A stretch of 64,000 bases of DNA, taken from assembly GCA_029953675.1 (NCBI GenBank), contig JAMWBK010000008.1, positions 1,211,001-1,275,000 of the forward strand, in the 5' to 3' direction. The notes under the pieces are model-generated. The model had not been told where the DNA came from, made no database searches, and worked only from the letters and a program-made list of their open reading frames with translations. Below, piece by piece: positions 45,986 through 57,430 of the stretch (its first letter is position 1; the number at the start of each line of letters is the position of its first letter). This DNA comes from Rhodosorus marinus. Taxonomy: Eukaryota; Rhodophyta; Stylonematophyceae; Stylonematales; Stylonemataceae. The translations under genes were made by a program, and so were the position numbers.

Positions 45986-47100
45986 CAGGCATTGGACGCG
46001 CCTTACTTGGCTCGGGGACTGACCCAGATCGAAGCAATCGCACGTGGAGTAGGTCTAACCGTGGAACCCGAAAAATGCCGTTTTCTCGGCCCGCGTGAAG
46101 TTTCGAGGGGCTCCCTGCCACCTAGTCTCCGGGCCCTTGGTGAACATGCGGGGCTCGAGCACCATGGCGTCGGTTTTGGGAGTGACAACTTTGTCCATGA
46201 CTCTTGCGACGAGTTTTAGCGCGCCATAAGCAGCTCACCGACGCCATTGAGCGCCTACCGGATAGCATGCTCCAATCGGCCTGCCTGCTCTCCCGCTTTT
46301 GTGCCGGCCCCCGACTGAATTACTGGCTGTGAAGCCTTCCACCGCACTGGGGCTCGTGGACGGCAGCCAAGGCGGACGAGGCGACGCTGAAGCACTGGGG
46401 AACGCTCCTGGATGAACCCCTGGATGTGGAAGCGGCTCCTGACAGGGACCTAATTCGTGGCCAGATTGCCCTACCTTTACGATTAGGCGGATTTGGAGTG
46501 GCCGACCGTGGCCTAGTATGCGCGGCAGCGGCGGCGGTCGCCTCCTGGGCTACTGCGCTTCGCACCTTGGTGAGTTTTCGGATGCGAAGTGCTTGCCTTT
46601 TGGCTAGAGCACTGACTAGCGAAGACCCCGTGACCCTTCCGCCGCCGCTTTTGAGTATCTATGATGCTCTGCAACAGGCGTTCAGCAAGTGCAACGCCGT
46701 GCCGGACCAGAGCCGATCCAGATTTCGATCCTGGAAGGAGCTGTTATGGGGACGAACTGAGGCGCTCGAGGACTCTCCCATCGACAGAGTACTCGCCGAC
46801 GAGGGGGAAGCTAGCCCCGGGTCACCGGTTGCCGATTACCCGGGTCTGAGCCGATTGTGGAGCTCGCGCACTGATGTGATACAACATAGCCTCACCTGGG
46901 GCCAACGCAGTGCCGCTCACGCAATCTTGCTCAACTCTCCACTCACACCGCCTACCACCGCCGCTCGCCTCCGCGGCACGGGAGGCCATCTTTCACATTT
47001 GTGGCTAACGACCCTGCCGTCATCACTGGGTCACCGTCTGGATGCCTTCCAGTTTCGCTCTGCCACACGGATTTACCTGGGCGGGGAGGACAATCCTCAC
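45986..47100 (+). mobile_element. A-like element C (RT thumb to LYLGL region)
   Basis: Begins inside the RT (LTQIEAIARGVGLTVEPEKC) and continues with ERLPDSMLQSACLLSRF and IALPLRLGGFGVADRG. It then has YDALQQAFSKCNAVPDQSRS, RTDVIQHSLTWGQRSA and DAFQFRSATRIYLGG. This order is colinear with A2 at 57.6-58.65 kb but clearly diverged, so I treat it as a separate subfamily. The finger and nuclease are missing; B ORF1 sequence takes over at about 47100. Confidence 0.65.
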
Positions 47101-49345
47101 GCGGAACTCCCTTGTAACCCTCCGGAGCCACCTCAAAAGAAGCGCCAGCGAGTAACCGCTGCTGGCCTCGGACCAGATACTGAGATGACTCCCGCCACAC
47201 TCGAGTCCCCGCAGCGGGTCAACACTCTGAATACTGCATCGGACACACCTACGATGGACACACAGGACTGACAAGAAGAAGACCTATCATAATGCCGACA
47301 CGACGCCGCGGGATCAAACGCCCACGAGAAGAGCCTCGGTTCTTCTCTGATCGTTAGGCCTGGATCAGCCGTTGGAATGCCTTCGTCGACGAGATTACGG
47401 AGGGGGGCATGCAATGCACTCGCATCACCCAATGCCCGGTACCCACCAGGCGCTTCGTACCCCGAGCACACGTTTCTACATCGAGCCGGCTTCTTCGTGC
47501 TGCACTCGAGCTTTCGATGGACCATACTGCACCGCCGCAAGCCAGCCTGCTTCTTGTAGGACTCCCTGGTTTGGTATTTGGACAATCGACACTTGCCATC
47601 GGCGTGCAGGTCGCCGATGTGCTAGACGGAGACTTCCACCAGGTCTGGACCGACCTCGAGGGGAAGGCCGCATCGCTGACGCCGTCTAGCGCACCACAGG
47701 GAGCCGAAGCCGTTCGTCGCCGAGTCACTGGGCGCCGAAAACAAGCGCTGAAACTCGCACGTCTTGGTCGCCTCTCGGATGCTGCAAGAAGACTACAGGC
47801 TAAGGAAATGGCTCCTTTCACAGAAGCTACCTGGCGGCAACTGCAACAACTCTTCCCGAGCCCTGCTGACGTGGATTGCCCTGCCGAAATCTCGGATGCC
47901 CTAGAAAGCCTACTCAAGGCGGACGACGACACTCTGAAACAGCGGTGGGGTTCAAGAAAGGCAGCTGACGAGGGCCTCCTATCAATTGTAGCACGTCTTC
48001 CTCAAGGGAAGAGCCCCGGCCCCAGCGGCCTGCGTGCGGAACACCTGCAAGGCGCGAACCAGCATACTCAGGTCGCACTGATCCGGGTCTTGTGCCAACT
48101 CGCGACTACTCCGGAGAGATTCTCACCCCTTCTGACACGCGCCTTGCGCAGCAGTAGGCTCCTGCCGTTCGCTAAGCCAGCACAGGGGACTGACTCCCAG
48201 GTAAATCCAGGCCTCCGTCCAATCGGCGTGCCGGAGGTTTTGTGAAAGGTGGCCACTCAGTGGACACTGCGAGCGGTGATGAACCGGGTTAGAGAGCTTT
48301 TGGTGCCCCTACAACTGGGGATTGGGGTCAGCGGTGGGTGCGAGCGGTCACTTCACGCCATCCAGGCCCACCTATCATGTGAACCTGACTCGGTAGTACT
48401 CCGCCTGGACCTCGCGAACGCGTTCAACCGAATAGATCGGCGTATCGCCAAAAAACTGGTGGATCAGAACTTCCCGGAGCTCGCCGCGGTTTCTGCGCTC
48501 GACGCAGAAACCGGAGTTCAACAGGGAGATCCATTAGGGCCGGTGCTACACGCGCTCTCCCTCGCCCCCTTCCTTAAGGCACAACCATCGTCGCCATCCA
48601 CGACGTTATCACTCTGGTTGGAGCGCTGCCTAGACTCAAGGAGGCACTACTCTGGGGACAAAGCTTGCTACCTTGCCTCGGGGCCCGCTTTCAACGCAGC
48701 AAATGTAGCCTCTACGGACCATCGCTAACGACAACGAGCTTAGTCAACCGTGCGATTCCTGGCGTGAAAGTGACCAGGGAAGGCCTCTCGATTCATTCTA
48801 TCCCGATAGGGACCCGACACTACATCGAAGACGAGTGCCGGCGGCTACAGAACCAGCACGAGGCGCTGTTCAAAGAGATCTCGAGGCTACCAACAGAGGA
48901 ACTGCCCATACAGCTCGCCCTGTTCCGGTACTGTGCTGAAACGCGTTTGGACTACACTCTAGGATGCCTTGCCTACGCATTTGGACGAGCTCTGGCCCGA
49001 GAGGCGGACAACATGACGTGATGTCACCTGGAGGTCTTGTTCGGCGGCCTCTCTACCACGGCCTTCGCCGAGGACGAGTTAGTACACCCGGTCAACGAGC
49101 GGATGTCGCTACCCTGCCGATGGGGCGGATTGCGGCTCGCGACACGTACGCGGATACAGCCGACTGCGTTCTTCTCAGCATGGGCGCAGACCTTGGGAGA
49201 CCATCAAGGCCAGTGGCCTTATACAACGGAGATACAGCGGCAGGTTGGGCAAGCGGGCGCGGTACACACAGGTCGCCTAGGCCGCATCCAGGTGTCAACA
49301 GAGCAGATTGGAGAGCAACTACGAGCGTCTGCTCGTGCCATTAGG
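47100..49345 (+). mobile_element. B-family non-LTR retrotransposon, copy B1 (3' end lost at a gypsy element)
   Basis: The ORF1 end (PPEPPQKKRQRVTAAG ... DTPTMDTQD) is followed by ORF2 starting MPTRRRGIKRPREEPRFF. ORF2 runs through GRRKQALKLARLGRLSDAAR, GKSPGPSGLRAEHLQG and LRPIGVPEVL. RT motif A is LRLDLANAFNRIDR, motif B is TGVQQGDPLGPVLHA and motif C is AIHDVITLVG. It ends with the thumb and RWGGLRLATRTRIQPTAFF. Defects are an in-frame TGA at 48243, frameshifts around 48580-48730 and a TGA at 49019. The first catalytic Asp of motif C is kept, the second is Val. The copy stops at ~49345 against a truncated gypsy element. Confidence 0.82.
47409..48728 (+). pseudogene. B-family ORF2: N-terminal region and RT palm, one premature stop
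   Basis: One frame is open from 47409 to 48728 except for TGA at 48243-48245, between GVPEVL and KVATQW. Sister copies have an Arg codon there (LGIPEVLRKAVTQW), so a CGA to TGA change is likely. It contains the conserved GPSGLRAEHLQ loop and RT motifs A and B. Motif C follows in another frame. Confidence 0.75.
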
Positions 49346-51849
49346 TGGCGCCAAAAAGTTGCCGTGAAGACTGGATCGCGATCTGTGACAAAACTCCGTG
49401 GAAATCCGAACCAGGCGACGATATGTTGCAGGATAAGTGTTGCCACTCCTTCCGCGGTTTCCATTTTCGTCGTCGGGATAAATACGGCGTACTTCGTGAG
49501 TCGATCGACCACAACTAGTATAGCGTCATTACCCGCGATACTGGGAAAGCCTGTTATGAAGTCCATAGTCCAGTCGACCGCGCGATTCTCCGGAATTGCG
49601 AGCGGTTGCAGCTCGCCCTGGTTGCGCCGAAGTGGTTGTTCACGGGCGCATATCTCGCATTGTTGTACGCGCGTGAAAATGTCTTTCCTCATGCTAGGCC
49701 AGTAATAGCGTCGTCGCACAACACGGTAAGTAGCTTGTGCGCCGAAATGGCCTGCCGTTAGAGACTGGTGGTGCCCATCGATGACCTGATTAACACGGCG
49801 TTCGGGTACGCAAAGTCGTGCATGGAGGAATAATAGACCCTTTTTTCGTTGGAAACCCTCAAACTGGTCCGGGCTTCGAAATTGCGTGCAAAATTCTGGA
49901 TCGGCTTGGTACTCTGGAGTCCAATCGGCTTCCATCGTTACGCGGGTGGCTCGTAGTGCGTCGCGACTCAGTGCATCCGTGACGTTTATCTTGCCGCGTA
50001 CGTATTGAACCTCAAAGGAGTAGGGTAGTAATATATTCACGTACCGCGCCTGCCGACGAGTTAATGTCGTCTGTGTTTGCAAGAAGCGTAGCGGGTTATG
50101 GTCCGTACGCACAGTGAACTGTTGCCCATCAAGATACACGGACCACCTGCGGATGGCCAGGACGATGGCGTAGAGTTCTTTCTCGTACGTACTGTAGCGT
50201 TTCTCGGTACTATTGAAGGATCGGGACATGTACGCCACGGGCACCTCCTGATCCTGGCGGGTCTGGAATAGGATAGCACCCACCCCGGTGTCGCTCGCGT
50301 CAGTTTGCACGATGAAGGGGAGGATCGGATCAACCATGTACAGCATGGTGGTTGCTGATATGGCGGATTTTAACCCATCAAAGGCTTGTTGTTCGTCCGC
50401 GTGCCAACCCCACTTCTGGTCCTTCTTCGTTAGCCTGTGGAGGGGCGCCGCCACTTGGGCGAAGTGTGGTACAAAGGGGCGCAAGAAGTTCGCGAAACCC
50501 ATGAAGGCCCGTAGCTCCTTAACCGTCATTGGCGTCCTCCAATTCTGAATTGCTTTGACCTTCTCCGGATCGGGACGTCGAGTGCCTCCCGCCAAGATTT
50601 GGCCTAGGTAGCAAACTTGGCGTAATCCAAAACCGCACTTCGAGTATTTGACGATCAACTGATGCTGCTCAAGGCGTCGTAGCACCTTTCGAACATCGTC
50701 CTGGTGTTGTATGTCATCTGGGGAATATACCAGAATGTCGTCAACGTATAACACCACGCACTGGTTGAGAAGATCATATAATACGTCCGTCAGGTAGCGG
50801 ATGAATGCCGAGCGCGCATTCTTCAACCCAAACGGCATGACATTCCATTGGTACTGTCCGAAGCACGTGACAAAGGCCGTCTTCTCGCGTGATGCCTGTT
50901 CAATTGGCAACTGCCAATATCCCGAGCGAAGGTCTAACGTTGTGAAAACCCGAGCGCTGCTCAGGGTATCCAATAGCTCCTCCACTCTAGGCGGGGTCGT
51001 TCTTTCTCGCACGGTGATCTGGTTCAAACGGCGATAGTCGATGCAGAGGCGTCGCCCACCGTCTTTTTTGTCCACGTACAACACAGGTGCAGCATACGGA
51101 CTTCTGCTCCGTGAGATAAATCCTTGCTCTTCCAAGTCGTGCAATTCTCCTTGTAGCCGCTCTCGGTCGACCCGTGACATCGAATATGCGCGTTGAGCTG
51201 GTGTACTCGCCCCTGGTTGCAATTCGATTTTGAGTGCATATCGTTGCCGGTTCTTCGGTGGCAACGGCAATATATCTTGGAAAACTTGGGGAAACTCTTT
51301 CCGGATGACCGCACCAAGCCTCTTTCCTGGGTCGGCAACCTGGTCCTTTCCGCCTTTCTCTAGGCCTTCCTCTTTCCGGATGACCGCGTCAGACCTCTCC
51401 CCTATTTCTTCCTCAGTTTCCATACTTGTTATCCCACGCATGCTGGTGTCTTCCGCTCCCAATACCATCTGTAGGGGCTCCGCACTACAATCGATAGTTA
51501 TTCGATGTTGCCTCAAGAAGTCGAGACCTAAGTATACATCATGGCTTAGATGCTTGAATATTCGCAGCTTCGTCTTGAATTGTCGTCCCTGGAGTGTGAT
51601 CGTTGTCTTCGTCACTCCGGGGCTGATCACGGTCTACTCACCGACAGCCAACCCGTATGTCCGTGGCTCGTCGTACCTCGGTAGGTTGGCGGCTTTCGCA
51701 AAGTCCTCTCTAATTGTCGTCACCGCACCGGTGTCGATGAGACATTCCACCGGTTCCGCTGCCACCACGCCTATTGCAGTTAGGCTTGCATTACCCCGTT
51801 GCTGCAACCCAACGGTTGGGATGCTGGTCGCTGGACTCTCGGACGGCAT
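49343..51849 (-). pseudogene. Gypsy pol: protease, RT, RNase H, partial integrase
   Basis: The protease has VECLIDTGAVTT near the start (51634-51849). The frame then meets an in-frame TAG at 51631-51636 and continues open to 49343. RT has RLCIDYRRLNQITV, TLDLRSGYWQLPIE, MPFGLKNARSAF and VVLYVDDILVYS. RNase H has QTDASDTGVGAIL and RTDHNPLRFLQ. Integrase has an HHCC finger (HHQSLTAGHFG ... CEICAR), WTMDFITGFP (first Asp) and VTDRDPVFTATFW (second Asp); the catalytic Glu is lost by truncation. The last ~25 codons below 49345 read into element B1. Confidence 0.9.
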
Positions 51850-52598
51850 CCCTCGTCCGGAGTCCGTCCGTTTTCCTCCTGCAGGCTCGACAAGCGTGCC
51901 ACCTCCGCCTGCAAATATGCCAGTCGTTGGGGGCAGTCTCGTTTAACATGTCCTATCTCTCGACACAGGTAGCAGGTTGGCGGCGCTCCCATGCTTCGAG
52001 TGTGTGGTCGACGCGGTGACGTTGTGCGGGGTTTGCTTCTTGGTGGATCCGAGGATCCCTTCGTCGCTTCCTTCGGCATCTCGTGGGCACCCGCCAGGCT
52101 TAATGCGATGACTTTCGCTTCTTCATAGGTCTTGGGTCGACCATAGTAGACGAAGTCTCGCTCACGACCAGTCAAGCCCGCCTTAAAACGCTCAAGCTTT
52201 TCAGAGTCGCTGATGAACTCGCCCAACTGCATGAAAAGTTCATCGAGATAGTCGACATAACGGGTGACATCAGGGCCGCGTTGTCGAGCGCTACGCAGTT
52301 TGGCCCGGACTCGCTCGATATGGTCGTGAGGTTCGAACTGTCCTCGCAGGGCCTGTTCGAAATCTTCGATAGACTCCAGTGCCTCCGAGAGGCCATCCGC
52401 CGCCTGCCGAAGACCCTGGTACCAGACCTGGGCCTGGGCCTTCAGAAACAGTCCCGCGTACTGGACTGACTGGCGGCCGGACTCTGCTACCTGATGGAAG
52501 TTCAGGTAGCCACGCAGTGAGGCCACGAACGTCTGAATCCTGACGAAATCCCGCTTGCCGTCGTAAGCCTCGGGCGGGGGTATAGTAAACGTAGTCAT
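51780..52598 (-). CDS. Gypsy gag with zinc knuckle
   Basis: 272 residues, open. MTTFTIPPPEAYDGKRDFVR leads into a retrotransposon-gag domain (FLKAQAQVWYQGLRQ, LRGQFEPHDH, RYVDYLDELFMQLG, KLERFKAGLTGRERDF). A CX2CX4HX4C knuckle (CYLCREIGHVKRDC) follows. It overlaps the protease frame by about 70 bp in a different frame, as expected for programmed frameshifting of gag-pol. Confidence 0.88.
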   Translation of the reverse strand: MTTFTIPPPEAYDGKRDFVRIQTFVASLRGYLNFHQVAESGRQSVQYAGLFLKAQAQVWYQGLRQAADGLSEALESIEDFEQALRGQFEPHDHIERVRAKLRSARQRGPDVTRYVDYLDELFMQLGEFISDSEKLERFKAGLTGRERDFVYYGRPKTYEEAKVIALSLAGAHEMPKEATKGSSDPPRSKPRTTSPRRPHTRSMGAPPTCYLCREIGHVKRDCPQRLAYLQAEVARLSSLQEENGRTPDEGCRPRVQRPASQPLGCSNGVMQA

Positions 52599-52687
52599 TT
52601 GAAGTTGGCTACTCGAGTCCTCCTGCTTCCGCTAGATCGCCCCTCCCTCCGTTCGTATCCTCTTAAACCTTTGAGCGATGAGACCAC

Positions 52688-52894
52688 TGTTAGAACTCTT
52701 CTAACCAACTTGTCTTTACTTAATTCTAGGTCTCAAGATCTAGCAAAGCTAGGTCTTATATAGTCTTGGTTACTGTAAACTAAGACGTACCTGACAGTAA
52801 AGTAGAAACTGTTGGATACTAGCACACGAGCGTCTTACACCAAAGTAGGGAGTGTCTTACACAGATTACACAGCTCTTAGGGCAAGTTCTAACA
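52688..52894 (-). repeat. Solo-side LTR (5' LTR) of the gypsy element, 207 bp
   Basis: On the minus strand it starts TGTTAGAACTTGCC and ends AGAGTTCTAACA, giving 9-bp inverted termini TGTTAGAAC/GTTCTAACA. ACTATATAAGACC inside could be its TATA box. Directly downstream, TGGTCTCATCGCTC at 52674-52687 is a candidate tRNA primer-binding site. Confidence 0.8.
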
Positions 52895-55237
52895 GGGACG
52901 ATCGCTGCGGGGACAGCTGTCCTTGCCCCAGCGGTCAACTCGACCCGAGCTCCTGGGGCCGATTCCTCGGTATCTGGCCCTGTGCCCCATGTTGCTCCTT
53001 CTCGCCCCGCGCGTCCTTCCTATTCCCAAGTCCTCCGGCGTGGGACTGTTGAGGCCCGAGCGGAGGCCTTGGTAAGTGCTTTCCCGCCTGAGCCTGCAGT
53101 TGATTCTGTTCAGCCCACACTCTCTCCTCTGCGTTGGGTCTTAATGACCAATGTGCAACCCCAGCGCTCCTCGCGCTCCGGGGCCCGCATTCCTGTTCGC
53201 GATTTTCGAGACACCATGGCCTAGTGCCTGGGCACGTCCCCTCGCGATTTTCTCTACGTTGATTTTTCGGGCCCTCACACTCGCTTCCTGGTCTCCGATA
53301 CCGCTTATCAAATCCTCTCTACGCTGTTGAAAACGCCTCCCTCACAACGGCCGGTTTTAGCGAATAAGATTCTGACTCGCGCCCACGTGTCCCTCGTGCT
53401 TGATTTTGACCGTTTTTCCTCTGACTCGCTTGCGCCTGCGGATCTCCTTGGCGCGCCCGAGGACCTTCTGCGATCCGCGATTTCGGCGCATTTTGAGCTT
53501 TCCCGCGTTCAGAAGAACCTTCTCGACCGGCTTCCAACTCGGGGCCTTCTCCACTCCGCTGTCCATGAATTCCTTGTCTCTGAAACTTCGCTTTTGGAGA
53601 ACCATCCTGATTTTGCTGAGGTGTTCCCAGTGGGGGGTCTCTCTGCGTGCGTAGAGCCTCTGGCTGTGGTTGAGCCTTCTGCCATGGATTTTGCTGGCGG
53701 GGATTCGGAGGTGTATCCGCTCGCCCTCGAACCTAGTATCCCCTCGCCATTTGGCGTTCGGGGTCGTGTTTCCGCGGTTCTGGAGGACGCGTAAGCGTCC
53801 TTGACTTCTTTGCGTGGTCCTCCGCCCAAGCGTCCTCATTTGACGCAAGTGGCGGGGGCGCCTTCCTCAGCTTCCCCTACGGATTCACATCCAGTCCACG
53901 TTTCCTCAGAGGTGAGGGAGCAGGATGCCTGAGTCCTTCCGGGATCACTGCGAGCTCCCTGCTTTTTTTCCCAGCTCCAGTAGCTTTGAGGCCTGGCGTT
54001 CTCGCCTTTTCTCTTGGTTCTCGGGGTTTGTTGCTGGTTTTCCCTCTGGGGAAATCCCCCTTTGCTCTCAATCTCCTCCGGCTTGCCTTGCTCATCGGCT
54101 GCGCCGGCGCGTGTCTTTTCTCTTGGACTTTTTACTGATGGAGGTGGCCGACCACCCTCAGGATGCACTTGCTTGGCAACTCCTGTTTCTTTTTCCTCGG
54201 CTAGTGCTCAGTGTCTCCCAGGGGCGCCAATCCTGTCCCATTAGACGTGAAGTCCAGTCTTTCCTCGCAGGGGACTTTGCTTTCCTGGAATCTTTGTACC
54301 TTGCTAGTGTGTCTACTTCCTCTTTGTGTTCGACTTCGCCTCCTCGTTCTCGTCGACAGGCTAGGGCAAAGGCAGCAGTGGCACAGGGGGATATTTGGCG
54401 GGGGGCGGCCATTCTCCAGCAACGCGTTTCAGTCTAGCGGTGTCGAACTGAACTTGGCTGACACAGTTGCCGCATTGTTTCCTGCGCACGACGTGAGTTG
54501 GAACCCTGTTTTCCAGCGTGTCTTAGATCCTCATGTCGCCTCCACGACTGACGCGGGCAGGTTGCTGGTTCGGCCTGAAGAGGTTTTGGCTCTTCTTGGG
54601 TCCGCCCCGAAGGGTCGTGAACCGGGTCCCCCAGGTCTCCGGGTTGAGCTTTTGCACTGGTTGGGCGAGGAGGGCCTCGACGCCCTTGCGCGAGTGGTGG
54701 AGGCTCTTGTAAATGGGGACGATTTTTGCGACGATGCATGAACCTTACTTTTGCGGTCGCACCTGGTGCTAGTGCCTAAGCCTGGGCATTCGCGCCAGAC
54801 GCCCTCCACGCCCCATCGGGATGTGCGAGACCCTGCGCAAGTTGGCGAGCCGTTTTCTGTCTCGCAGGCTCACTAATGAGGCACGGGGTTTCTTCGGCCT
54901 GACCCAGGTGGGTGTGGGCTATTCGGGCGGCTGTGAACTGGTGACTCGCATCATGCAGTTGGACAGCCTCGGGGAGGAGCCTTTCGGTACACTTTCGGTC
55001 GATTTTGCGAACGCCTTTAACAGCGTGTCGCGTGTTCACGGGCTCGAGGTGGTTCGTCAGCTCTTCCCGTCGGGTTTCCGTTTCTTGCGCCGGGTTCTAG
55101 AAGGGCCAACTTGCCCTCTCCTTGTCACCTTGGGTGCAGACAGCCAGAGCTTTGTGTCACAGACGGGTGTTCAGCAGGGAGACCCCTTAGGGCCTCTTCT
55201 GCACGCATGTGGATTGCAGTTGGCGCTGTTGCGCGTG
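52895..55237 (+). mobile_element. A-family non-LTR retrotransposon, copy A2, 5' segment
   Basis: ORF1 (about 52900-53790) contains SSRSGARIPVRDFRDTM, LLKTPPSQRPVLANKILTRA, SRVQKNLLDRLPTRGLLHS and PFGVRGRVSAVLEDA. ORF2 begins at 53928 with MPESFRDHCELPAFF and includes MEVADHPQDALAWQLLF, RAKAAVAQGDIWRGAAILQQ, then GPPGLRVELLHWLGEEG and RPIGMCETLRKLASRFLSR. RT motif A is LSVDFANAFNSVSR and motif B is TGVQQGDPLGPLLHA. The DNA is closely similar to A1 throughout. Frameshifts occur at 53222 (TAG), 54435 and 54741. It is interrupted at ~55237 by a second gypsy element and resumes at ~57431. Confidence 0.85.
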
Positions 55238-55239
55238 CC

Positions 55240-55742
55240 ATGATGTTTGTATAAAATGTCCTGCTTTCTACGAAATCCCTGCTCCCCGTATTTTACTGCT
55301 TCCGGGTATACTGCTGCGAAATCAGGATCTTGTAGATATGCTCCGGTCCAATCTTCTTGGGGTAATATACCGGAGACCGCCAGCTGGTTGATCGCTCCTC
55401 GGCTGAGAGGGTCTACGATATTTTCTGCTCCCTTCTTGTATTCGATATCAAAAGTAAACGGCAGGAGTCTATTGACATATCTTGCCTGTATATCTTGCCT
55501 GTATGTCAATAGACTCCTGCCGTTTACTTTGGATATCGAATACAAGAAGGGAGCAGAAAATATCGTAGACCCTCTCAGCCGAGGAGCGATCAACCAGCTG
55601 GCGGTCTCCGGTATATTACCCCAAGAAGATTGGACCGGAGCATATCTGCAAGATCCTGATTTCGCAGCAGTCTACCCAGAAGCAGTAAAATACGCGGAGC
55701 AGGGATTTCGTAGAAAGCGGGACATTTTATACAAACATCATC
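55240..55742. repeat. Large palindrome, arms ~245 bp
   Basis: 55240-55490 is the reverse complement of ~55500-55742 with only scattered mismatches. For example, the left CATGATGTTTGTATAAAATG pairs with the right CATTTTATACAAACATCATC. The centre is TATATCTTGCCTGTATG near 55490-55500. Both arms encode the same RNase H/integrase linker (VDPLSRGAINQLAVSG), one on each strand. Confidence 0.93.
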
Positions 55743-57117
55743 GTGTTTGTGTGCCGCGGAAATTCGTACCGCACTTACTGCGAAAACACCATGATGAACC
55801 AACCGGAGGACATCTTGGGCTTCATAAAACGGTGAACCTGTTGAAGCGGCGATATTATTGGCGGACCTTACGAGATGACGTCCAGTCCCTGATACAGAAA
55901 TGTGAGACATGTCAGCGTCAGAAACCATTAAGGGCGGCTCAGGGGCTTTTACAACCTCTGCCAGTACCAGAATCAAAGCTACAGGATATCTCGATGGACT
56001 TTATTGTCAGTCTCCCGATGACGGAATCCGGACATGACGCAATCTTGGTAATCGTGGACCGATTCTCGAAGTACGCGAAGTTTATCGCGACCAGAACGGA
56101 TGCAGACGCCCGTATGACGGCAGAACTGTTTTTCGAACACTGGGTGCGTTTTGCAGGCTTACCGCGAACATTTGTCTCCGATCGCGATACGAAGTTTACC
56201 AGCCTATTCTGGAAACAATTAATGGGTAAGCTTAAGGTCAAGACTCACCTAAGTACGGCCTATCACCCGCAGACGGACGGACAAACAGAGCGGGTCAACC
56301 AAACCTTGGAGACTTACCTCCGGTGTAACAGTAGCCAAGCGTCATGGGACTCTGATCTTCCCAAGGCGGAGTTGGTCTACAACACGCAGATTTCGGAGTC
56401 TACTAAGTATTCGCCCTTCGAACTTCTGTACGGACGAAACCCTGAGCTACCGGGATCCTTAATAGTACCACGTGCAGAAGAAGCTACCCCTACGCCTTTA
56501 CCTGATGCAGCGGAAGTTCTTCTACAACATCAACACGACCAATACCTGGAGGCGCGGAACAACATGCTTTACGCTAAGCAAATCCAGAAGATGCGGTATG
56601 ATGCGAGGCGGCGAAACCCTGACTTTACCCCCGACGAGCTGGTATTATTATCGATCAGAAACCTGCCGTTGCAAGACTCTAAACCGTTTCGACCGCGTAC
56701 ATCGGCCCTTTTCGACCGCGGTACATCGGCCCTTTTCGCATCAAACGGAAGATAAATGATGCCGCCTATACGTTAACGTTGCCAGCAGGGATGAAGATAC
56801 ATCCAACGTTCCACGTTTCCCTGCCGAAGAAATTTAGGGGAAACCGCAACAACGTTCAACTGAACATACCCGATTTTGCAGCTGAAGTAACGGGAGGCGA
56901 AATCAAATCCGTACTTGGTCATCAGATGAAACCAGAGGGAACCAGCGAATATATGGTATACTTCGAGGGGGAAACAGTAGCTGATGCTCGATGGATTGCA
57001 GCTCACCAGTTGCCACAAACCTCTGCTACAAAAAGGCAAATTCGCTACTACATGAACTTTCATCGTGCTGCTGAATCTGCCCGACCCCGCGCTTCTTCTT
57101 CGGTGGGAGGGATGTGA
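55500..57117 (+). pseudogene. Chromovirus integrase and chromodomain region, frameshifted
   Basis: VNRLLPFTLDIEYKKGAENI ends RNase H. Integrase has HHCC (HDEPTGGHLGLHK ... CETCQRQK), ISMDFIVSLPM (Asp), VSDRDTKFTSLFW (Asp) and YHPQTDGQTERVNQTLE (Glu), so the DDE triad is complete. After KPFRP a ~24-bp tandem duplication (56688-56734) shifts the frame and creates a stop at 56753. The second frame carries LPAGMKIHPTFHVSLPKKF and a chromodomain-like EIKSVLGHQ ... EYMVYFEGETVADARWI. Confidence 0.88.
56688..56734 (+). repeat. ~24-bp tandem duplication breaking the integrase ORF
   Basis: TTCGACCGCGTACATCGGCC and TTCGACCGCGGTACATCGGC occur back to back. Family sequence expects one copy (PRYIGPFRIKRK-type), so this is a secondary lesion. 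Confidence 0.8.
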
Positions 57118-57430
57118 CGTCTCCACCTTCCAGCTATGTCCGGCTATGCAAAATTATGCTCGGGCTGTGCCAAAAACTCTGGAGGTGCAACACCCTTTTG
57201 AGCTTAATAGTTATTGCACATCCCGATGGAGCAAGAGTATAAGTACGATGGGCAAACTCGATATTTCCCAGGTTAGCTGGAGAGAAGAGAGACAAGATAG
57301 AGAAGAACAAGATAGAATTGGGATATATTTCCTAATTTGGGAGTAATTAGGGGGGAATAAAACTCGAAATATGGAATAATTTGAGTAATACCCAGCTGGC
57401 AGTTTGAGACGTAAAATCTGGTCCCATCGC

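Larger units (their letters stand above)
49346..52894 (-). mobile_element. Ty3/gypsy LTR retrotransposon, 3' truncated
   Basis: On the minus strand, the 5' LTR is 52688-52894, then come gag, protease, RT/RNase H and an integrase cut off at FTATFWRHLM. The rest of integrase and the 3' LTR are missing. It lies between B1 (ending 49345) and A2 (starting ~52895). Order and motifs are those of gypsy, with integrase downstream of RNase H. Confidence 0.9.
55238..57430 (+). mobile_element. Second Ty3/gypsy (chromovirus-like) fragment inserted into A2
   Basis: Contains the end of RNase H, a complete integrase, a chromodomain-like C-terminus and a probable 3' LTR start (TGTGACG at 57112). The 5' end is a palindrome (separate entry). 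Upstream A2 reads GLQLALLR; downstream A2 resumes HQFPRVRVVAFHDD, exactly the next residues of A1, so this is a clean insertion. It is a different family from the 49.3-52.9 kb gypsy. Confidence 0.88.
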
